Source: Mycobacterium sp. (GTDB lineage Bacteria > Actinomycetota > Actinomycetes > Mycobacteriales > Mycobacteriaceae). From it: a DNA stretch of 64,000 bases. The notes below the pieces were generated by a model. The model did not search any database and was not told the DNA's origin. It saw only the letters and a program-made list of their open reading frames with translations. Of this stretch, positions 8,502 to 16,616 are shown piece after piece. Within the stretch, counting starts at the first letter, position 1; the number at the start of each line of letters is the position of its first letter. Position numbers and translations under genes: made by a program. The stretch is taken from positions 1-64,000 of the forward strand of contig JACPVR010000023.1 of assembly GCA_016197405.1 (NCBI GenBank), read 5' to 3'.

Positions 8502-10030
8502 CCGACCCGGATCGGCTGCGCCAGACGGTGCCGGCACCGCCCGGCCATGACAACGCCGACGCCCTGGCGCAGGTACCGCGGGTCATCGTCGTAGGCGCCG
8601 GGATCGCCGGCCTCGCGGCGGCCACCGGCCTGATCGAGCGCGGTGTCAGCGTCGACGTGGTGGAGGCCCGTGACTACCTCGGCGGGCGCGTCGGTGGCTG
8701 GCCCGACACCCTCAGCGACGGCTCCGCCACAACCATGAACCGGGGGTTCCACGCGTTCTTCCGGCAGTATTACAACCTCCGGGACCTGTTGCGCCGCGCC
8801 GATCCGCACCTGTCGGCGCTGACACCCGTCGACGATTACCCGCTGGTCGATGCCGCCGGACGTCGAGACACCTTCCGCGGGCTACCGCGCACACCGCCGC
8901 TCAACGCGCTGGCATTCGCGTTGCGCAGCCCGACATTCCGGTTACGCGACCTGGTGCGGATGGACGCCAGGGCGGCCGCCCCGCTGGCGACGGTATCGGT
9001 GCCCGAGACCTACCACGCTCTCGACGACGGGGATGCCGCATCGTTCCTGCGCGACATCAAATTCCCGCCGGCCGCGCGCCATCTGGCATTCGAGGTGTTC
9101 GCCCGGAGCTTCTTCGCCCGGCCGGAGAAGCTGTCGGCGGCCGAGCTCGCAACGATGTTCCACATCTATTTCCTCGGATCCAGCGAGGGATTGATCTTCG
9201 ACGTAGCGAACGCGAATTTCGATGTCGCACTGTGGGATCCGCTGCGGAAATATCTGGAGGGCCGCGGCGTCCGCTTCCACACCGGCCTGACGGTCGACTC
9301 CGTGTCGGTGTCCGCGGGTGGTGTGACGGTTAGGGCCGGAACCGGGATCGAGCTCGCCGGGGATGCGGTGGTGTTGGCCACCGATGTACCCGCGCTGCGC
9401 CGCATCGTGGCGGCATCGGCCGGACTCGGCGATGATGACTGGCGGACCCGGATCGACGATCTGGGTACCGCCCCGCCGTTCGTGGTGTTGCGACTGTGGC
9501 TGGACCGCCCGGTGCGATCCGATCGCGCGCCGTTCGTGGGGACAGGCGGTCGTGAGCCGCTGGACAATATCAGCGTGCTGGAGCGCTACGAACGCGAAGC
9601 GGCCCAATGGGCCGCCCGCACAGGAGGTTCGGTGGTCGAACTGCACGCATACTCGGTGACCGAGCCCGACGAGGTGGTGCGTGACGCACTGCTGCGACGT
9701 ATGCACGAGCTCTACCCGGAGACCACCGGTGCGCGAATCATCGACGAACGACTGCTGCGGCGCGCGGACTGCCCTCGATTCGCGCCGGGCGATTTCGGCC
9801 GTCGGCCCACCGTGCAGACACCCGATCCGCGCGTGGTGCTGGCAGGTGACGGCATACGGATAGACCTACCGGTGGCGTTGATGGAGCGCGCCGCGACAAC
9901 CGGGTTGACGGCGGCGAACCACCTGCTCAGCGGTTTCGGTCTGGCGGGTCATCCGGTGCACACCGTGCCCAACCACGGCCGGTCCGCGCTGCTGCGCCGG
10001 ATGGTCGCGCGGATGGAGCAGAACCGATGA
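8498..10030 (+). CDS. crtU: Carotenoid ring desaturase/methyltransferase CrtU (isorenieratene synthase type)
   Basis: The 510-residue FAD-dependent oxidoreductase has a V-I-V-V-G-A-G-I-A-G-L dinucleotide fold near residue 28, then Y-L-G-G-R-V-G-G-W. Towards the C-terminus it has V-V-L-A-G-D-G-I-R-I-D-L-P-V-A-L-M-E-R, typical of CrtU. CrtU aromatises the beta rings of beta-carotene and shifts a methyl group, giving beta-isorenieratene and isorenieratene. The start overlaps crtYd by four bases. Its position directly after the cyclase supports the order lycopene, beta-carotene, aromatic carotenoid. The end product is inferred. Confidence 0.85.
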   Translation: MTDPDRLRQTVPAPPGHDNADALAQVPRVIVVGAGIAGLAAATGLIERGVSVDVVEARDYLGGRVGGWPDTLSDGSATTMNRGFHAFFRQYYNLRDLLRRADPHLSALTPVDDYPLVDAAGRRDTFRGLPRTPPLNALAFALRSPTFRLRDLVRMDARAAAPLATVSVPETYHALDDGDAASFLRDIKFPPAARHLAFEVFARSFFARPEKLSAAELATMFHIYFLGSSEGLIFDVANANFDVALWDPLRKYLEGRGVRFHTGLTVDSVSVSAGGVTVRAGTGIELAGDAVVLATDVPALRRIVAASAGLGDDDWRTRIDDLGTAPPFVVLRLWLDRPVRSDRAPFVGTGGREPLDNISVLERYEREAAQWAARTGGSVVELHAYSVTEPDEVVRDALLRRMHELYPETTGARIIDERLLRRADCPRFAPGDFGRRPTVQTPDPRVVLAGDGIRIDLPVALMERAATTGLTAANHLLSGFGLAGHPVHTVPNHGRSALLRRMVARMEQNR

Positions 10031-11031
10031 TGCGCAGCATCTCGAAGATCCGGGCCCGGGCGGCCAAAGCCATTCCGTTCCAGGTGCTCCCGGCAACGGC
10101 ATGGTCGGCACAAGAGCCCAGTTACGCGGACGCGGACCCGGCCGTCATCCGGACCGCGCTGGCCCGCGCGCAGCGCCGCCCGGACGGAAATTGGTTCACC
10201 TTCGCCGGGAGCTCGCAGATCGCCGACGGGGCCTTCGGCACCACGGTGGCGGGAGTACAGATCGTGGCGTGGCGGGGAACGGACGGGGAGCTGCTGGTGG
10301 CTCCGCGGGCGTGTCCGCATCTGGGGGCCGACCTGGCCACGGCCGTCGTCGAGTGCGGGACTCTGGTCTGCCCGTGGCACGGGCTGCGGCTCTCCGACCG
10401 GCGCCACGGCGCATGGAAACCGCTACCCGCCCACGACGACGGTGTGCTGTGCTGGGTGCGGCTCGACGGTGTCGGCGGTGCGCCGCCGACCGACGCTCCG
10501 GTTGCCGTGGCGCGTCCGGAGATGCCACGGATCGCCGCGGTAACCGTACTCGAAGGTGCCTGCGAGCCTTGTGATGTCGTCGCCAACCGACTGGATCCGT
10601 GGCACGGATCGTGGTTTCACCCGTACTCGTTCGCCCGGCTGCGGGTGCTCAGCGCTCCCGAGGCCGCCGAGGATCTGCCGGAAGACCGTGATCGTTTCCT
10701 CGTCGAGGTTTCCTACCGGTTGGGCCGGCTCGGTGTACCCGTCATCGCCGAGTTCACCGCACCCGGCCCGCGGACCGTGGTGATGCGGATAATCGACGGC
10801 GAAGGGCAGGGCAGCGTCGTCGAGACCCATGCCACGCCATTGGGTCTAGGCCCGGACGGGCGACCGCGCACCGCAGTCGTCGAGGCCGTCATCGCCCATT
10901 CCGATCGCCCGCACTTCGGCAAGGCGCTCGTGGTGGCGCCCGCCATCAGGTTCCTGATGAAGCTATCGGCGACACGGCTCTGGCGCGATGATCTGCAATA
11001 CGCAGAGCGCCTTTTCGAGCTTCGGTCCTAA
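10027..11031 (+). CDS. Rieske-type non-haem iron oxygenase of the carotenoid operon (DUF5914-like)
   Basis: The 334-residue protein has a Rieske [2Fe-2S] site (C-P-H-L-G near residue 97 and C-P-W-H-G near 117). It also has a complete mononuclear iron motif N-x2-D-x2-H-x4-H near residues 187-198, seen as N-R-L-D-P-W-H-G-S-W-F-H. This is the layout of an oxygenase alpha subunit, not of an electron-transfer ferredoxin. It starts at ATGATG overlapping the crtU stop, so it is co-translated with the carotenoid enzymes. A role in oxidising the carotenoid is inferred; no reductase partner is encoded nearby. The last four bases overlap the convergent idi. Confidence 0.85.
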   Translation: MMRSISKIRARAAKAIPFQVLPATAWSAQEPSYADADPAVIRTALARAQRRPDGNWFTFAGSSQIADGAFGTTVAGVQIVAWRGTDGELLVAPRACPHLGADLATAVVECGTLVCPWHGLRLSDRRHGAWKPLPAHDDGVLCWVRLDGVGGAPPTDAPVAVARPEMPRIAAVTVLEGACEPCDVVANRLDPWHGSWFHPYSFARLRVLSAPEAAEDLPEDRDRFLVEVSYRLGRLGVPVIAEFTAPGPRTVVMRIIDGEGQGSVVETHATPLGLGPDGRPRTAVVEAVIAHSDRPHFGKALVVAPAIRFLMKLSATRLWRDDLQYAERLFELRS

Positions 11032-11564
11032 CTGCCGACACCGGCCGCTTCCAGCAGCGGGATCTGCTCGACAGCCCACGGGCTGATGGCCCACGGGAAC
11101 TGCGCGGCCGCGCGCAGCTGCTCCCATGGCACCCAGGCGGTGTCGACGATCTCGAGCGGGTCTGCTTTGACCGACCCCACGACGCGGGCGCAGAACACCG
11201 GGCAGACTTCGTTCTCCATGACCCCGGTGGCGTCCACCGCGCGGTAGCGGAAGTCCGGCAGGACACAACGCAGACCGTCCAGCTCGACTCCCAGTTCCTC
11301 GCGTGCGCGCCGGGCCACGGCCACCGCGACGGACTCCTCCGGGCCGGGATGCCCGCAGAACGAATTCGTCCACACGCCGGCGAAAGTGCGTTTGTCGAGC
11401 GCGCGCCGGGTCAGCAGCACGCGGCCGGCGTCGTCGAAGAGGTAGCAGGAAAACGCCAGGTGCAACGGTGTCGAGTCGTGGTGCACGTCGGACTTCGGCG
11501 CGGTGCCGATGCTGCGTCCGTCGTCGTCCACCAGGACGACCAGTTCCCGCCTCCCGGAATTCAT
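11028..11564 (-). CDS. idi: Isopentenyl-diphosphate delta-isomerase, type 1
   Basis: Idi interconverts IPP and DMAPP and so supplies the starter unit for CrtE. The 178-residue Nudix-fold protein shows the type 1 features: an active-site cysteine in T-N-S-F-C-G-H-P, a preceding R-R-A-L-D-K-R-T-F segment, a Nudix-like glutamate region A-R-R-A-R-E-E-L-G, and the Tyr/Glu part E-N-E-V-C-P-V. The ATG at 11564 has a GAGGTG ribosome-binding site; an upstream in-frame extension to 11666 lacks family similarity. It converges on the carotenoid operon with a four-base overlap, so it has its own promoter. Confidence 0.92.
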   Translation of the reverse strand: MNSGRRELVVLVDDDGRSIGTAPKSDVHHDSTPLHLAFSCYLFDDAGRVLLTRRALDKRTFAGVWTNSFCGHPGPEESVAVAVARRAREELGVELDGLRCVLPDFRYRAVDATGVMENEVCPVFCARVVGSVKADPLEIVDTAWVPWEQLRAAAQFPWAISPWAVEQIPLLEAAGVGS

Positions 11565-11672
11565 GCACTTCACCTCGACATCACTCAGCACGGATATGAC
11601 GATAGTTGTGGAACCGCTATCGAGCATTCGTCGCCGCCGCGCGGTCGGATTGGTCGACCGCCGCAATCGGAC

Positions 11673-12509
11673 TCAGCCGAATTCCAGCACCGTGTAGGCG
11701 CCCCTGAGCTGCTTGGTCAGCGGGAATCGCCAGAACGCCGGGAACAGTCTTTCGAAGAACAGCCCGCGCCCGGCCGGCATCGGGATGTCGTGCACCGCGC
11801 GAACCCCGGCAACGGTGCCCACCAGGCCGGCGAGCTGGCGCGGCGTGAGGCTGAACGGCATCGGCGGTATCCGGTACTGCCTCGATGAGCGCATACCGTT
11901 TCGGGCCAGCTTCTTGACCAGCACCGGAGGCAGGTCGAAGAACATCTGCCCGCCCGGAAAACGCTTGGCGCACTGCGTGATCAAGGACATCGCGTCGGCG
12001 GGCTGCAAGTACATCAGCAAACCCTCCGCGGTGATGAAGACACCGTGGGTGTCGTCGATCGCGTCCATCCAGCTGAAATCCAGTGCCGACTGCGCCAGGT
12101 TCACGATCCGAGGAGAGGGCGGTAGCAGTTTGCGACGCAGCGCGATCACCGGAGGCAGGTCCACCGAGACCCAGCGGAATTCGGGATTCGGGATTGTGCT
12201 GTCGAGCCGCCAGAAACTCGTCTGGAAGCCTTCGGCCAGCGCCACGACGGTGGCCCGGGGATGTTCTTCGAGGTAGGCGCGGGTGCACCCGTCGACCGCC
12301 AGCGAACGCAGCGCCATCTCCTGGCCTTTGCGTCCGAACTTCTCGAAATCGAACTCTATTGCGTCGACCAGTTCGACGGCCATCGGATCGTCGATGACGG
12401 CGTCCGGGCGCCCGGCCTGGTGTGCCCTGCCGTACAGCGTCAGCAGCGCGGTCTCGGAGACACCGGTCAGCTGGCTGGCGTCGACGCGGGGCCGGTCGTT
12501 GCCCTCCAT
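11673..12509 (-). CDS. Class I SAM-dependent methyltransferase, LCMT-like mycobacterial family
   Basis: The 278-residue protein resembles the leucine-carboxymethyltransferase-like group that is expanded in mycobacteria. It has an early T-A-L-L-T-L-Y-G-R segment, a SAM site around V-V-A-L-A-E-G-F-Q-T-S-F-W, a D-L-P-P-V-I motif and a T-A-E-G-L-L-M-Y-L segment. The substrate is unknown in most members. It lies between idi and an SDR on the same strand, with 108 bases separating it from idi. A role linked to the carotenoid genes is possible but only positional. Confidence 0.8.
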   Translation of the reverse strand: MEGNDRPRVDASQLTGVSETALLTLYGRAHQAGRPDAVIDDPMAVELVDAIEFDFEKFGRKGQEMALRSLAVDGCTRAYLEEHPRATVVALAEGFQTSFWRLDSTIPNPEFRWVSVDLPPVIALRRKLLPPSPRIVNLAQSALDFSWMDAIDDTHGVFITAEGLLMYLQPADAMSLITQCAKRFPGGQMFFDLPPVLVKKLARNGMRSSRQYRIPPMPFSLTPRQLAGLVGTVAGVRAVHDIPMPAGRGLFFERLFPAFWRFPLTKQLRGAYTVLEFG

Positions 12510-12562
12510 GAGGTCCGAACCTACCCGGGCGCAGCGGCGATGTCAGACGGCCCGCAGACCTG

Positions 12563-13321
12563 CTAGCCCTGTGACGTCGGACGGATGGTGATATCGCCGA
12601 TCTCGACGTCGTGCGGCTGTTCGATCGCGAACGCGATGGCACGCGCTACCGCCTCCGGGGGCAGTGCGAACTGGTCCATATTGCGCTGGATCTCCTCGCG
12701 CACGGCGGCATTGTCGATCGAGTCGGCCAGTTCGGTCCGTACGTAGCCGGGTGAGACCGACGTCGTCCGCAGCACGCCGTCGGTGTTCTCCTTGCGCAGA
12801 CCCTCCATCAGGGTGCGGACCGCATTCTTGGTCGCGGCGTAGACCGCCATGGTGGGCAGGATCTGCAGACCGGCCGTCGACACCGTGGTCACGAAATGTC
12901 CCTGGCCCTGCTGCCGGAACACCGGCAGCGCCGCGGCGATACCGTGGAGCACCCCGCGCAGATTCACGTCGATCATCCCCGACCAGCCGCCGACGTCGAG
13001 GTCTGCCATCGGCCCGATCTTGCTGATACCGGCATTGCCCACCAGTACATCGAGTCGGCCGAACTCCTCGACAGCTCGCCGCACCAGAGTCTCCAGATCG
13101 GCACGCCGGGTGACATCGACGCTGCAGATGATCGCGCGGCCACCGGCGGCACGGATATCGCCGGCGATGTCTTCGAGTCGGTCGGTCCGGCGTGCCCCTA
13201 GGACCACCGAGGCGCCCCGTTCGGCGAGCAATCGTGCCGTCGCCTCGCCGATGCCGCTACTGGCTCCGGTGATCGCGACCACGGTGTCGGTACTGATCGG
13301 CATATCGCAGTCAACGGTCAC
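12563..13321 (-). CDS. Short-chain dehydrogenase/reductase (classical SDR)
   Basis: The 252-residue protein has the classical SDR motifs: T-G-A-S-S-G-I-G near residue 18 for NAD(P), V-G-N-A-G near residue 93, and a catalytic serine with Y-A-A-T-K in the middle. An R-R-T pair after the second strand suggests NADP preference, which is an inference. The GTG at 13321 is used; an internal ATG at 13303 would remove six residues. It lies 53 bases upstream of the methyltransferase on the same strand and may be co-transcribed with it. The substrate is unknown. Confidence 0.82.
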   Translation of the reverse strand: MTVDCDMPISTDTVVAITGASSGIGEATARLLAERGASVVLGARRTDRLEDIAGDIRAAGGRAIICSVDVTRRADLETLVRRAVEEFGRLDVLVGNAGISKIGPMADLDVGGWSGMIDVNLRGVLHGIAAALPVFRQQGQGHFVTTVSTAGLQILPTMAVYAATKNAVRTLMEGLRKENTDGVLRTTSVSPGYVRTELADSIDNAAVREEIQRNMDQFALPPEAVARAIAFAIEQPHDVEIGDITIRPTSQG

Positions 13322-13469
13322 GTCGCCCCGGGTAATCCCGGGGTGAATTGGACGGTGCGGTGTGCGTTTTCGGTCCCGGCCGGTGCGCTCGGCCGCCGGT
13401 GTTCGCTGGACCGGACAACCGATCAGCGCCGCGGCCCGCCGGACGACTTAACTGACAGCCGGCGGATCA

Positions 13470-14090
13470 TCAGCTCTCGGGGCGCAGCTGTCCCTGCCGG
13501 ATCAATGTGTTGACGGCGTCCTCCCAACGTGCCAGCTGCGTCCGGGTCGTGAACGGTTCCGGCAGGTGTCGCTCCAGATGGGGGCGCAGGATCAGCGCGC
13601 CCAACGAGAGCAGGATCGGATTGAGTGCCGCCCACGTCCGGTCCAGACCCTCTGCGATCTGGCCCTGCTCGGCTCGGCGCTGCCAGCGGGCATCACCGAT
13701 CGCGAAAAGTGCATCGAAGATCCGTGCGCCGATCGGCGTGTTGTCCATCAGCGCCCGGGACATGTAGTCGACCACGTCGGTGTGGTCGGCGATCATGGCC
13801 GTCACCCGGCTGCCGACGCCGTTGACCGAATCCGGGTCGGGTGCTGTGCCAGGCGGCGGATTGAGGGTGTTCCGCACCACGTCGACGACATAGGCGTCGA
13901 CGGCCTCGATCAGGCCGGCCTTGGTGCCGAAATGGTGTTGGACCAGCCCGATCGACACCCCTGCCGCATCGGCGACCTCGCGTAACGACGTCGCGGCTGC
14001 ACCGCGCGCAGCGAGCAGTCGCAGCGCGGCATCGCGGATCTTCTCGACGCTCGCGGGTGCAGCTGATCCGGATTGATTCGGACGGGACAT
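13470..14090 (-). CDS. TetR/AcrR family transcriptional regulator
   Basis: The 206-residue protein has a TetR-type N-terminal helix-turn-helix: residues 17-60 include T-S-L-R-E-V-A-D-A-A-G-V-S-I-G-L-V-Q-H-H-F. A variable helical ligand domain follows. The ATG at 14090 was chosen because it places the DNA-binding domain at the usual distance from the N-terminus. Thirty bases upstream lies a strong inverted repeat (14121-14145), so autoregulation is likely. The downstream SDR and methyltransferase run in the same direction, with a 148-base gap, and could be further targets. Confidence 0.85.
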   Translation of the reverse strand: MSRPNQSGSAAPASVEKIRDAALRLLAARGAAATSLREVADAAGVSIGLVQHHFGTKAGLIEAVDAYVVDVVRNTLNPPPGTAPDPDSVNGVGSRVTAMIADHTDVVDYMSRALMDNTPIGARIFDALFAIGDARWQRRAEQGQIAEGLDRTWAALNPILLSLGALILRPHLERHLPEPFTTRTQLARWEDAVNTLIRQGQLRPES

Positions 14091-14120
14091 AGTAGCCACG
14101 CTAGAGCGCCGCACTGGACA

Positions 14121-14145
14121 ATACGATCGTATCGTGTGACGATAC
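14121..14145. promoter_or_regulatory. Inverted-repeat operator, probably of the adjacent TetR regulator
   Basis: GTATCGT (14129-14135) and ACGATAC (14139-14145) form a perfect inverted repeat with a three-base spacer. It overlaps a 12-base perfect palindrome ATACGATCGTAT at 14121-14132. The site sits in the gap upstream of the TetR start and downstream of a small gene's stop. Size and symmetry fit a TetR dimer or two dimers. Confidence 0.6.
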
Positions 14146-14227
14146 AGCCGTACTGGCCTGGCGAGTGATGTTCGAGGGGTCTCGGCAGGCCGTATTCATG
14201 TGTGCAATGTAGCGGCTGCGGTCTCCG

Positions 14228-14374
14228 TCAATCCGCTGGCGGGTACTTCCGGGGGACGCGGCTGAGCAGCCAGTCGAGCCGACGTTCGGTAAGCGCGAGA
14301 TCGGTGGGGTCGCCGGCTTCGCGCGCGGCGCGTAATCGCGCGAGCGTCGTGGTGATCTGATCACTGAGTTGCAT
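14228..14374 (-). CDS. Small conserved-type protein, 48 aa
   Basis: The 48-residue reading frame starts M-Q-L-S-D-Q-I, continues as an amphipathic, Arg/Leu-rich helix and ends L-D-W-L-L-S-R-V-P-R. I recall short actinobacterial proteins of this pattern (a helix with L-A-R-L-R-A-A-R), but no function is known. An ATG 15 bases further upstream (14389) is a possible alternative start. It lies between the TetR operator and the echA19 end. Confidence 0.5.
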   Translation of the reverse strand: MQLSDQITTTLARLRAAREAGDPTDLALTERRLDWLLSRVPRKYPPAD

Positions 14375-14557
14375 TGTGGCGGCTGGCATACCCGACCCCA
14401 TTCGATCCGTGCTACGCCGTCCCCGCAGAATGCGGTACGGCCCCTTAGGCGCGGCGCGACGCCGCTGGGCGCGCGACCGTGCGAGCAATGTAGCGCAAAC
14501 TTTCCCCGGCGTCAGTTTTCGACGCGAATCCTTCTCGGGGCGTGGTGGCGTTGGGGC

Positions 14558-15355
14558 TTACCGACTTTGGAAGCGCGGAGCTCGCTTTTCGGCGAAGGCT
14601 CGCGGCCCCTCCTTGGAGTCTTCGGAAAGGAATACCGGTATCCCGTTTGCCGTGTCGGGTCCGAACGCCTCGTTCTCGTGCATGCCCTCGGTTTGCCGGA
14701 TGGTCTTGAGGATCGCCTGCACGGCCAGCGGGCCGTTGTTGTTGATGACGTCGGCGATCTCAAGTGCCTTCGTCAGTGCCTGCCCGTCCGGGACGACGTG
14801 TCCGATGAGGCCGTAGTCCTTCGCCTCGGCGGCGGTGATATGCCGTCCGGTCAACAGCAGGTCGCAGGCGATGGTGTACGGGATCTGCCGGACCAGGCGC
14901 ACCGCCGAGCCGCCCATCGGGTAGAGGCTCCACTTCGCCTCGGAGATACCGAATTTGGCGCTCTCACCGGCAACCCGGATATCGGTGCCCTGCAAGATCT
15001 CGGTGCCGCCTGCGATGGCGGCACCCTCGACGGCCGCGATGAGCGGTTTGGTCAGGCGGCGCCCCTTGAGCAGGCCGTCGATGCGCGACGGGTCGTAGCC
15101 CTCTTTGAAGGTGTCACCCGGCGGCTTGTCCTTGGCGGCCTTGAGGTCCATGCCGGAACAGAAGGCGCCACCGGCGCCGGTCAGCACACAGGTCCGGATG
15201 TCGGGATCGTTGTCGACGCGATCCCACGCCTCGACCATGATGGCGAGCATCTCGCCGGTCAGCGCGTTGCGCCGCTCGGGCCGATTCATCGTCACGACCA
15301 AGGTGTGCCCGCGCAGCTCCACCAGGGCGTGCGGTTCGGTCTCGGCTTCGCTCAT
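14558..15355 (-). CDS. echA19: Enoyl-CoA hydratase EchA19 (steroid side-chain degradation)
   Basis: This 265-residue crotonase-fold protein closely matches M. tuberculosis EchA19 as I recall it, including the long G-G-T-E-I-L-Q-G-T-D-I-R-V-A-G-E-S stretch. EchA19 hydrates the enoyl-CoA formed during beta-oxidation of the cholesterol side chain. The oxyanion-hole regions (N-R-P-E-R-R-N-A-L and C-S-G-M-D-L-K) and the E-A-K-W-S-L-Y-P catalytic region are present. The ATG at 15355 has an AGAGGAGG ribosome-binding site seven bases away. A KstR box lies 34 bases upstream of the start, so derepression by sterol-CoA metabolites is expected. Confidence 0.82.
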   Translation of the reverse strand: MSEAETEPHALVELRGHTLVVTMNRPERRNALTGEMLAIMVEAWDRVDNDPDIRTCVLTGAGGAFCSGMDLKAAKDKPPGDTFKEGYDPSRIDGLLKGRRLTKPLIAAVEGAAIAGGTEILQGTDIRVAGESAKFGISEAKWSLYPMGGSAVRLVRQIPYTIACDLLLTGRHITAAEAKDYGLIGHVVPDGQALTKALEIADVINNNGPLAVQAILKTIRQTEGMHENEAFGPDTANGIPVFLSEDSKEGPRAFAEKRAPRFQSR

Positions 15356-15388
15356 CAGGTGCCTCCTCTGCGCCAATGCTCTCCGGAC

Positions 15389-15402
15389 TGTAACACGTTC
15401 TA
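15389..15402. promoter_or_regulatory. KstR operator upstream of echA19
   Basis: TGTAACACGTTCTA matches every fixed base of the KstR consensus TnnAACnnGTTnnA. KstR is the TetR repressor of cholesterol and lipid catabolism genes in mycobacteria. Its position in front of echA19, a known KstR-regulon gene, makes chance unlikely. Confidence 0.8.
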
Positions 15403-15496
15403 GTTTTCCGGTGGCCGGCGCCGCCGACCGGCGCGACATGGTCTGGGCGGCGGTCGTTTTGGCGAGCGCGGTGACGGGCGAGGGTGGCGCGGAACG

Positions 15497-16606
15497 CTAT
15501 TGAGCGGTGGTCAGTGCGGCATAGCGGTTGACGTGAAAATCGGTCGAACCGAACTCGTACTGCACCGCGGTCAGCCGTTTGAAGTAGTGACCGATGGCCA
15601 GCTCCTCGGTCATGCCCATCCCGCCGTGCAGCTGTACGGCATTCTGACCGACGAAACGGGCGGCCCGCCCCACGGTGGCCTTGGCCGCCGAAACGGTCCG
15701 GGCACGGGTGTCGGGTTCGGCGTCGAGATGCAGCACCGCGAGCAGTGTCGCCGCCGCGGCCTGCTCGACCTCCATGTACATATCCACCATGCGGTGCTGG
15801 AGGACCTGGAAGGTACCGATGGCCTGTCCGAACTGGTGGCGCTGCTTGGCGTAGTCGACGGTGTCGGCGAGCACCTTGCGCATGCCGCCGACCGCCTCGG
15901 CGCACACCGCGGTGGCGCCCTCATCGTGGGCGCGGGCCAATGAGGCGGCGGTGTCGCCGCCAGCGCCGATCAGCGCGTCGGCAGGCAACCGCCAGCCGTC
16001 GAACTCCAGGTCGGCGGCGCGACGATCGTCGATGGTGCGAAAGTCGTGCACCGTGAGGCCGGCGGCGGGTGCGGCGGCGTCGAACTCGGTGAGGAACAGT
16101 GCGGTGTCACCGTCGACGTCGGCGGTCAGCAGCAGATGCGTCGCCAGGGGAGCGTCGGCGACCACGAACTTGGCCCCGGTCAGCAGCCAGCCGTCGTCTT
16201 GGCGCACCGCGCTTGCCTGGTCGTCGGGACCATCGGCCAGCGCCACAATGGCTGTGCCCGAGGCGATCTCGGCCAGCACCGCGGTTGCGCTGTCGCCACC
16301 GGCGCGGTGCAACAAGCCGCTCGCGACCACCGCGGTGTTGACGAAGGGTTCGATGACCAGCGCATGCCCCAGGGCCTCGGCGATCACCATGACCTCGACG
16401 GCGCCCCCGCCGAGCCCACCGTCGTCCTCCGGCAGCGTCGCGCCCAGGATGCCCAGCTCATCGGCGAACCCACGCCAGATATCGGGCTGCCAGCCCGCGC
16501 CGGTCTTGGCCGCGGCCCGGCTCTCGGCCAGGTCGTAGCGCGTCGCCAGGAACTTGGTCAGCCCCTCGCGCAGCAGTTCCTGCTCGGAGTTGAGATGCAG
16601 ATCCAT
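15497..16606 (-). CDS. Acyl-CoA dehydrogenase, small-subunit type
   Basis: The 369-residue protein is an acyl-CoA dehydrogenase with an N-terminal helical domain (about 1-115), a middle beta domain (120-210) and a C-terminal helical domain ending in Q-L-H-G-G-M-G-M-T-E-E. It follows a 413-residue acyl-CoA dehydrogenase by ten bases. Mycobacterial pairs of this kind (FadE26/27, FadE28/29, FadE17/18) form alpha2-beta2 enzymes that share FAD sites, and this pair most resembles the FadE17/18 or pimeloyl-CoA dehydrogenase type. That complex assignment is inferred. The echA19 gene 141 bases further on suggests a steroid or branched-acyl substrate. Confidence 0.85.
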   Translation of the reverse strand: MDLHLNSEQELLREGLTKFLATRYDLAESRAAAKTGAGWQPDIWRGFADELGILGATLPEDDGGLGGGAVEVMVIAEALGHALVIEPFVNTAVVASGLLHRAGGDSATAVLAEIASGTAIVALADGPDDQASAVRQDDGWLLTGAKFVVADAPLATHLLLTADVDGDTALFLTEFDAAAPAAGLTVHDFRTIDDRRAADLEFDGWRLPADALIGAGGDTAASLARAHDEGATAVCAEAVGGMRKVLADTVDYAKQRHQFGQAIGTFQVLQHRMVDMYMEVEQAAAATLLAVLHLDAEPDTRARTVSAAKATVGRAARFVGQNAVQLHGGMGMTEELAIGHYFKRLTAVQYEFGSTDFHVNRYAALTTAQ

Positions 16607-16616
16607 CGTGAATCCC

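Noticed and set aside
14369..15403. 344-codon plus-strand frame across echA19
   Set aside because: It is antisense to echA19, whose sequence matches a known enzyme along its whole length.
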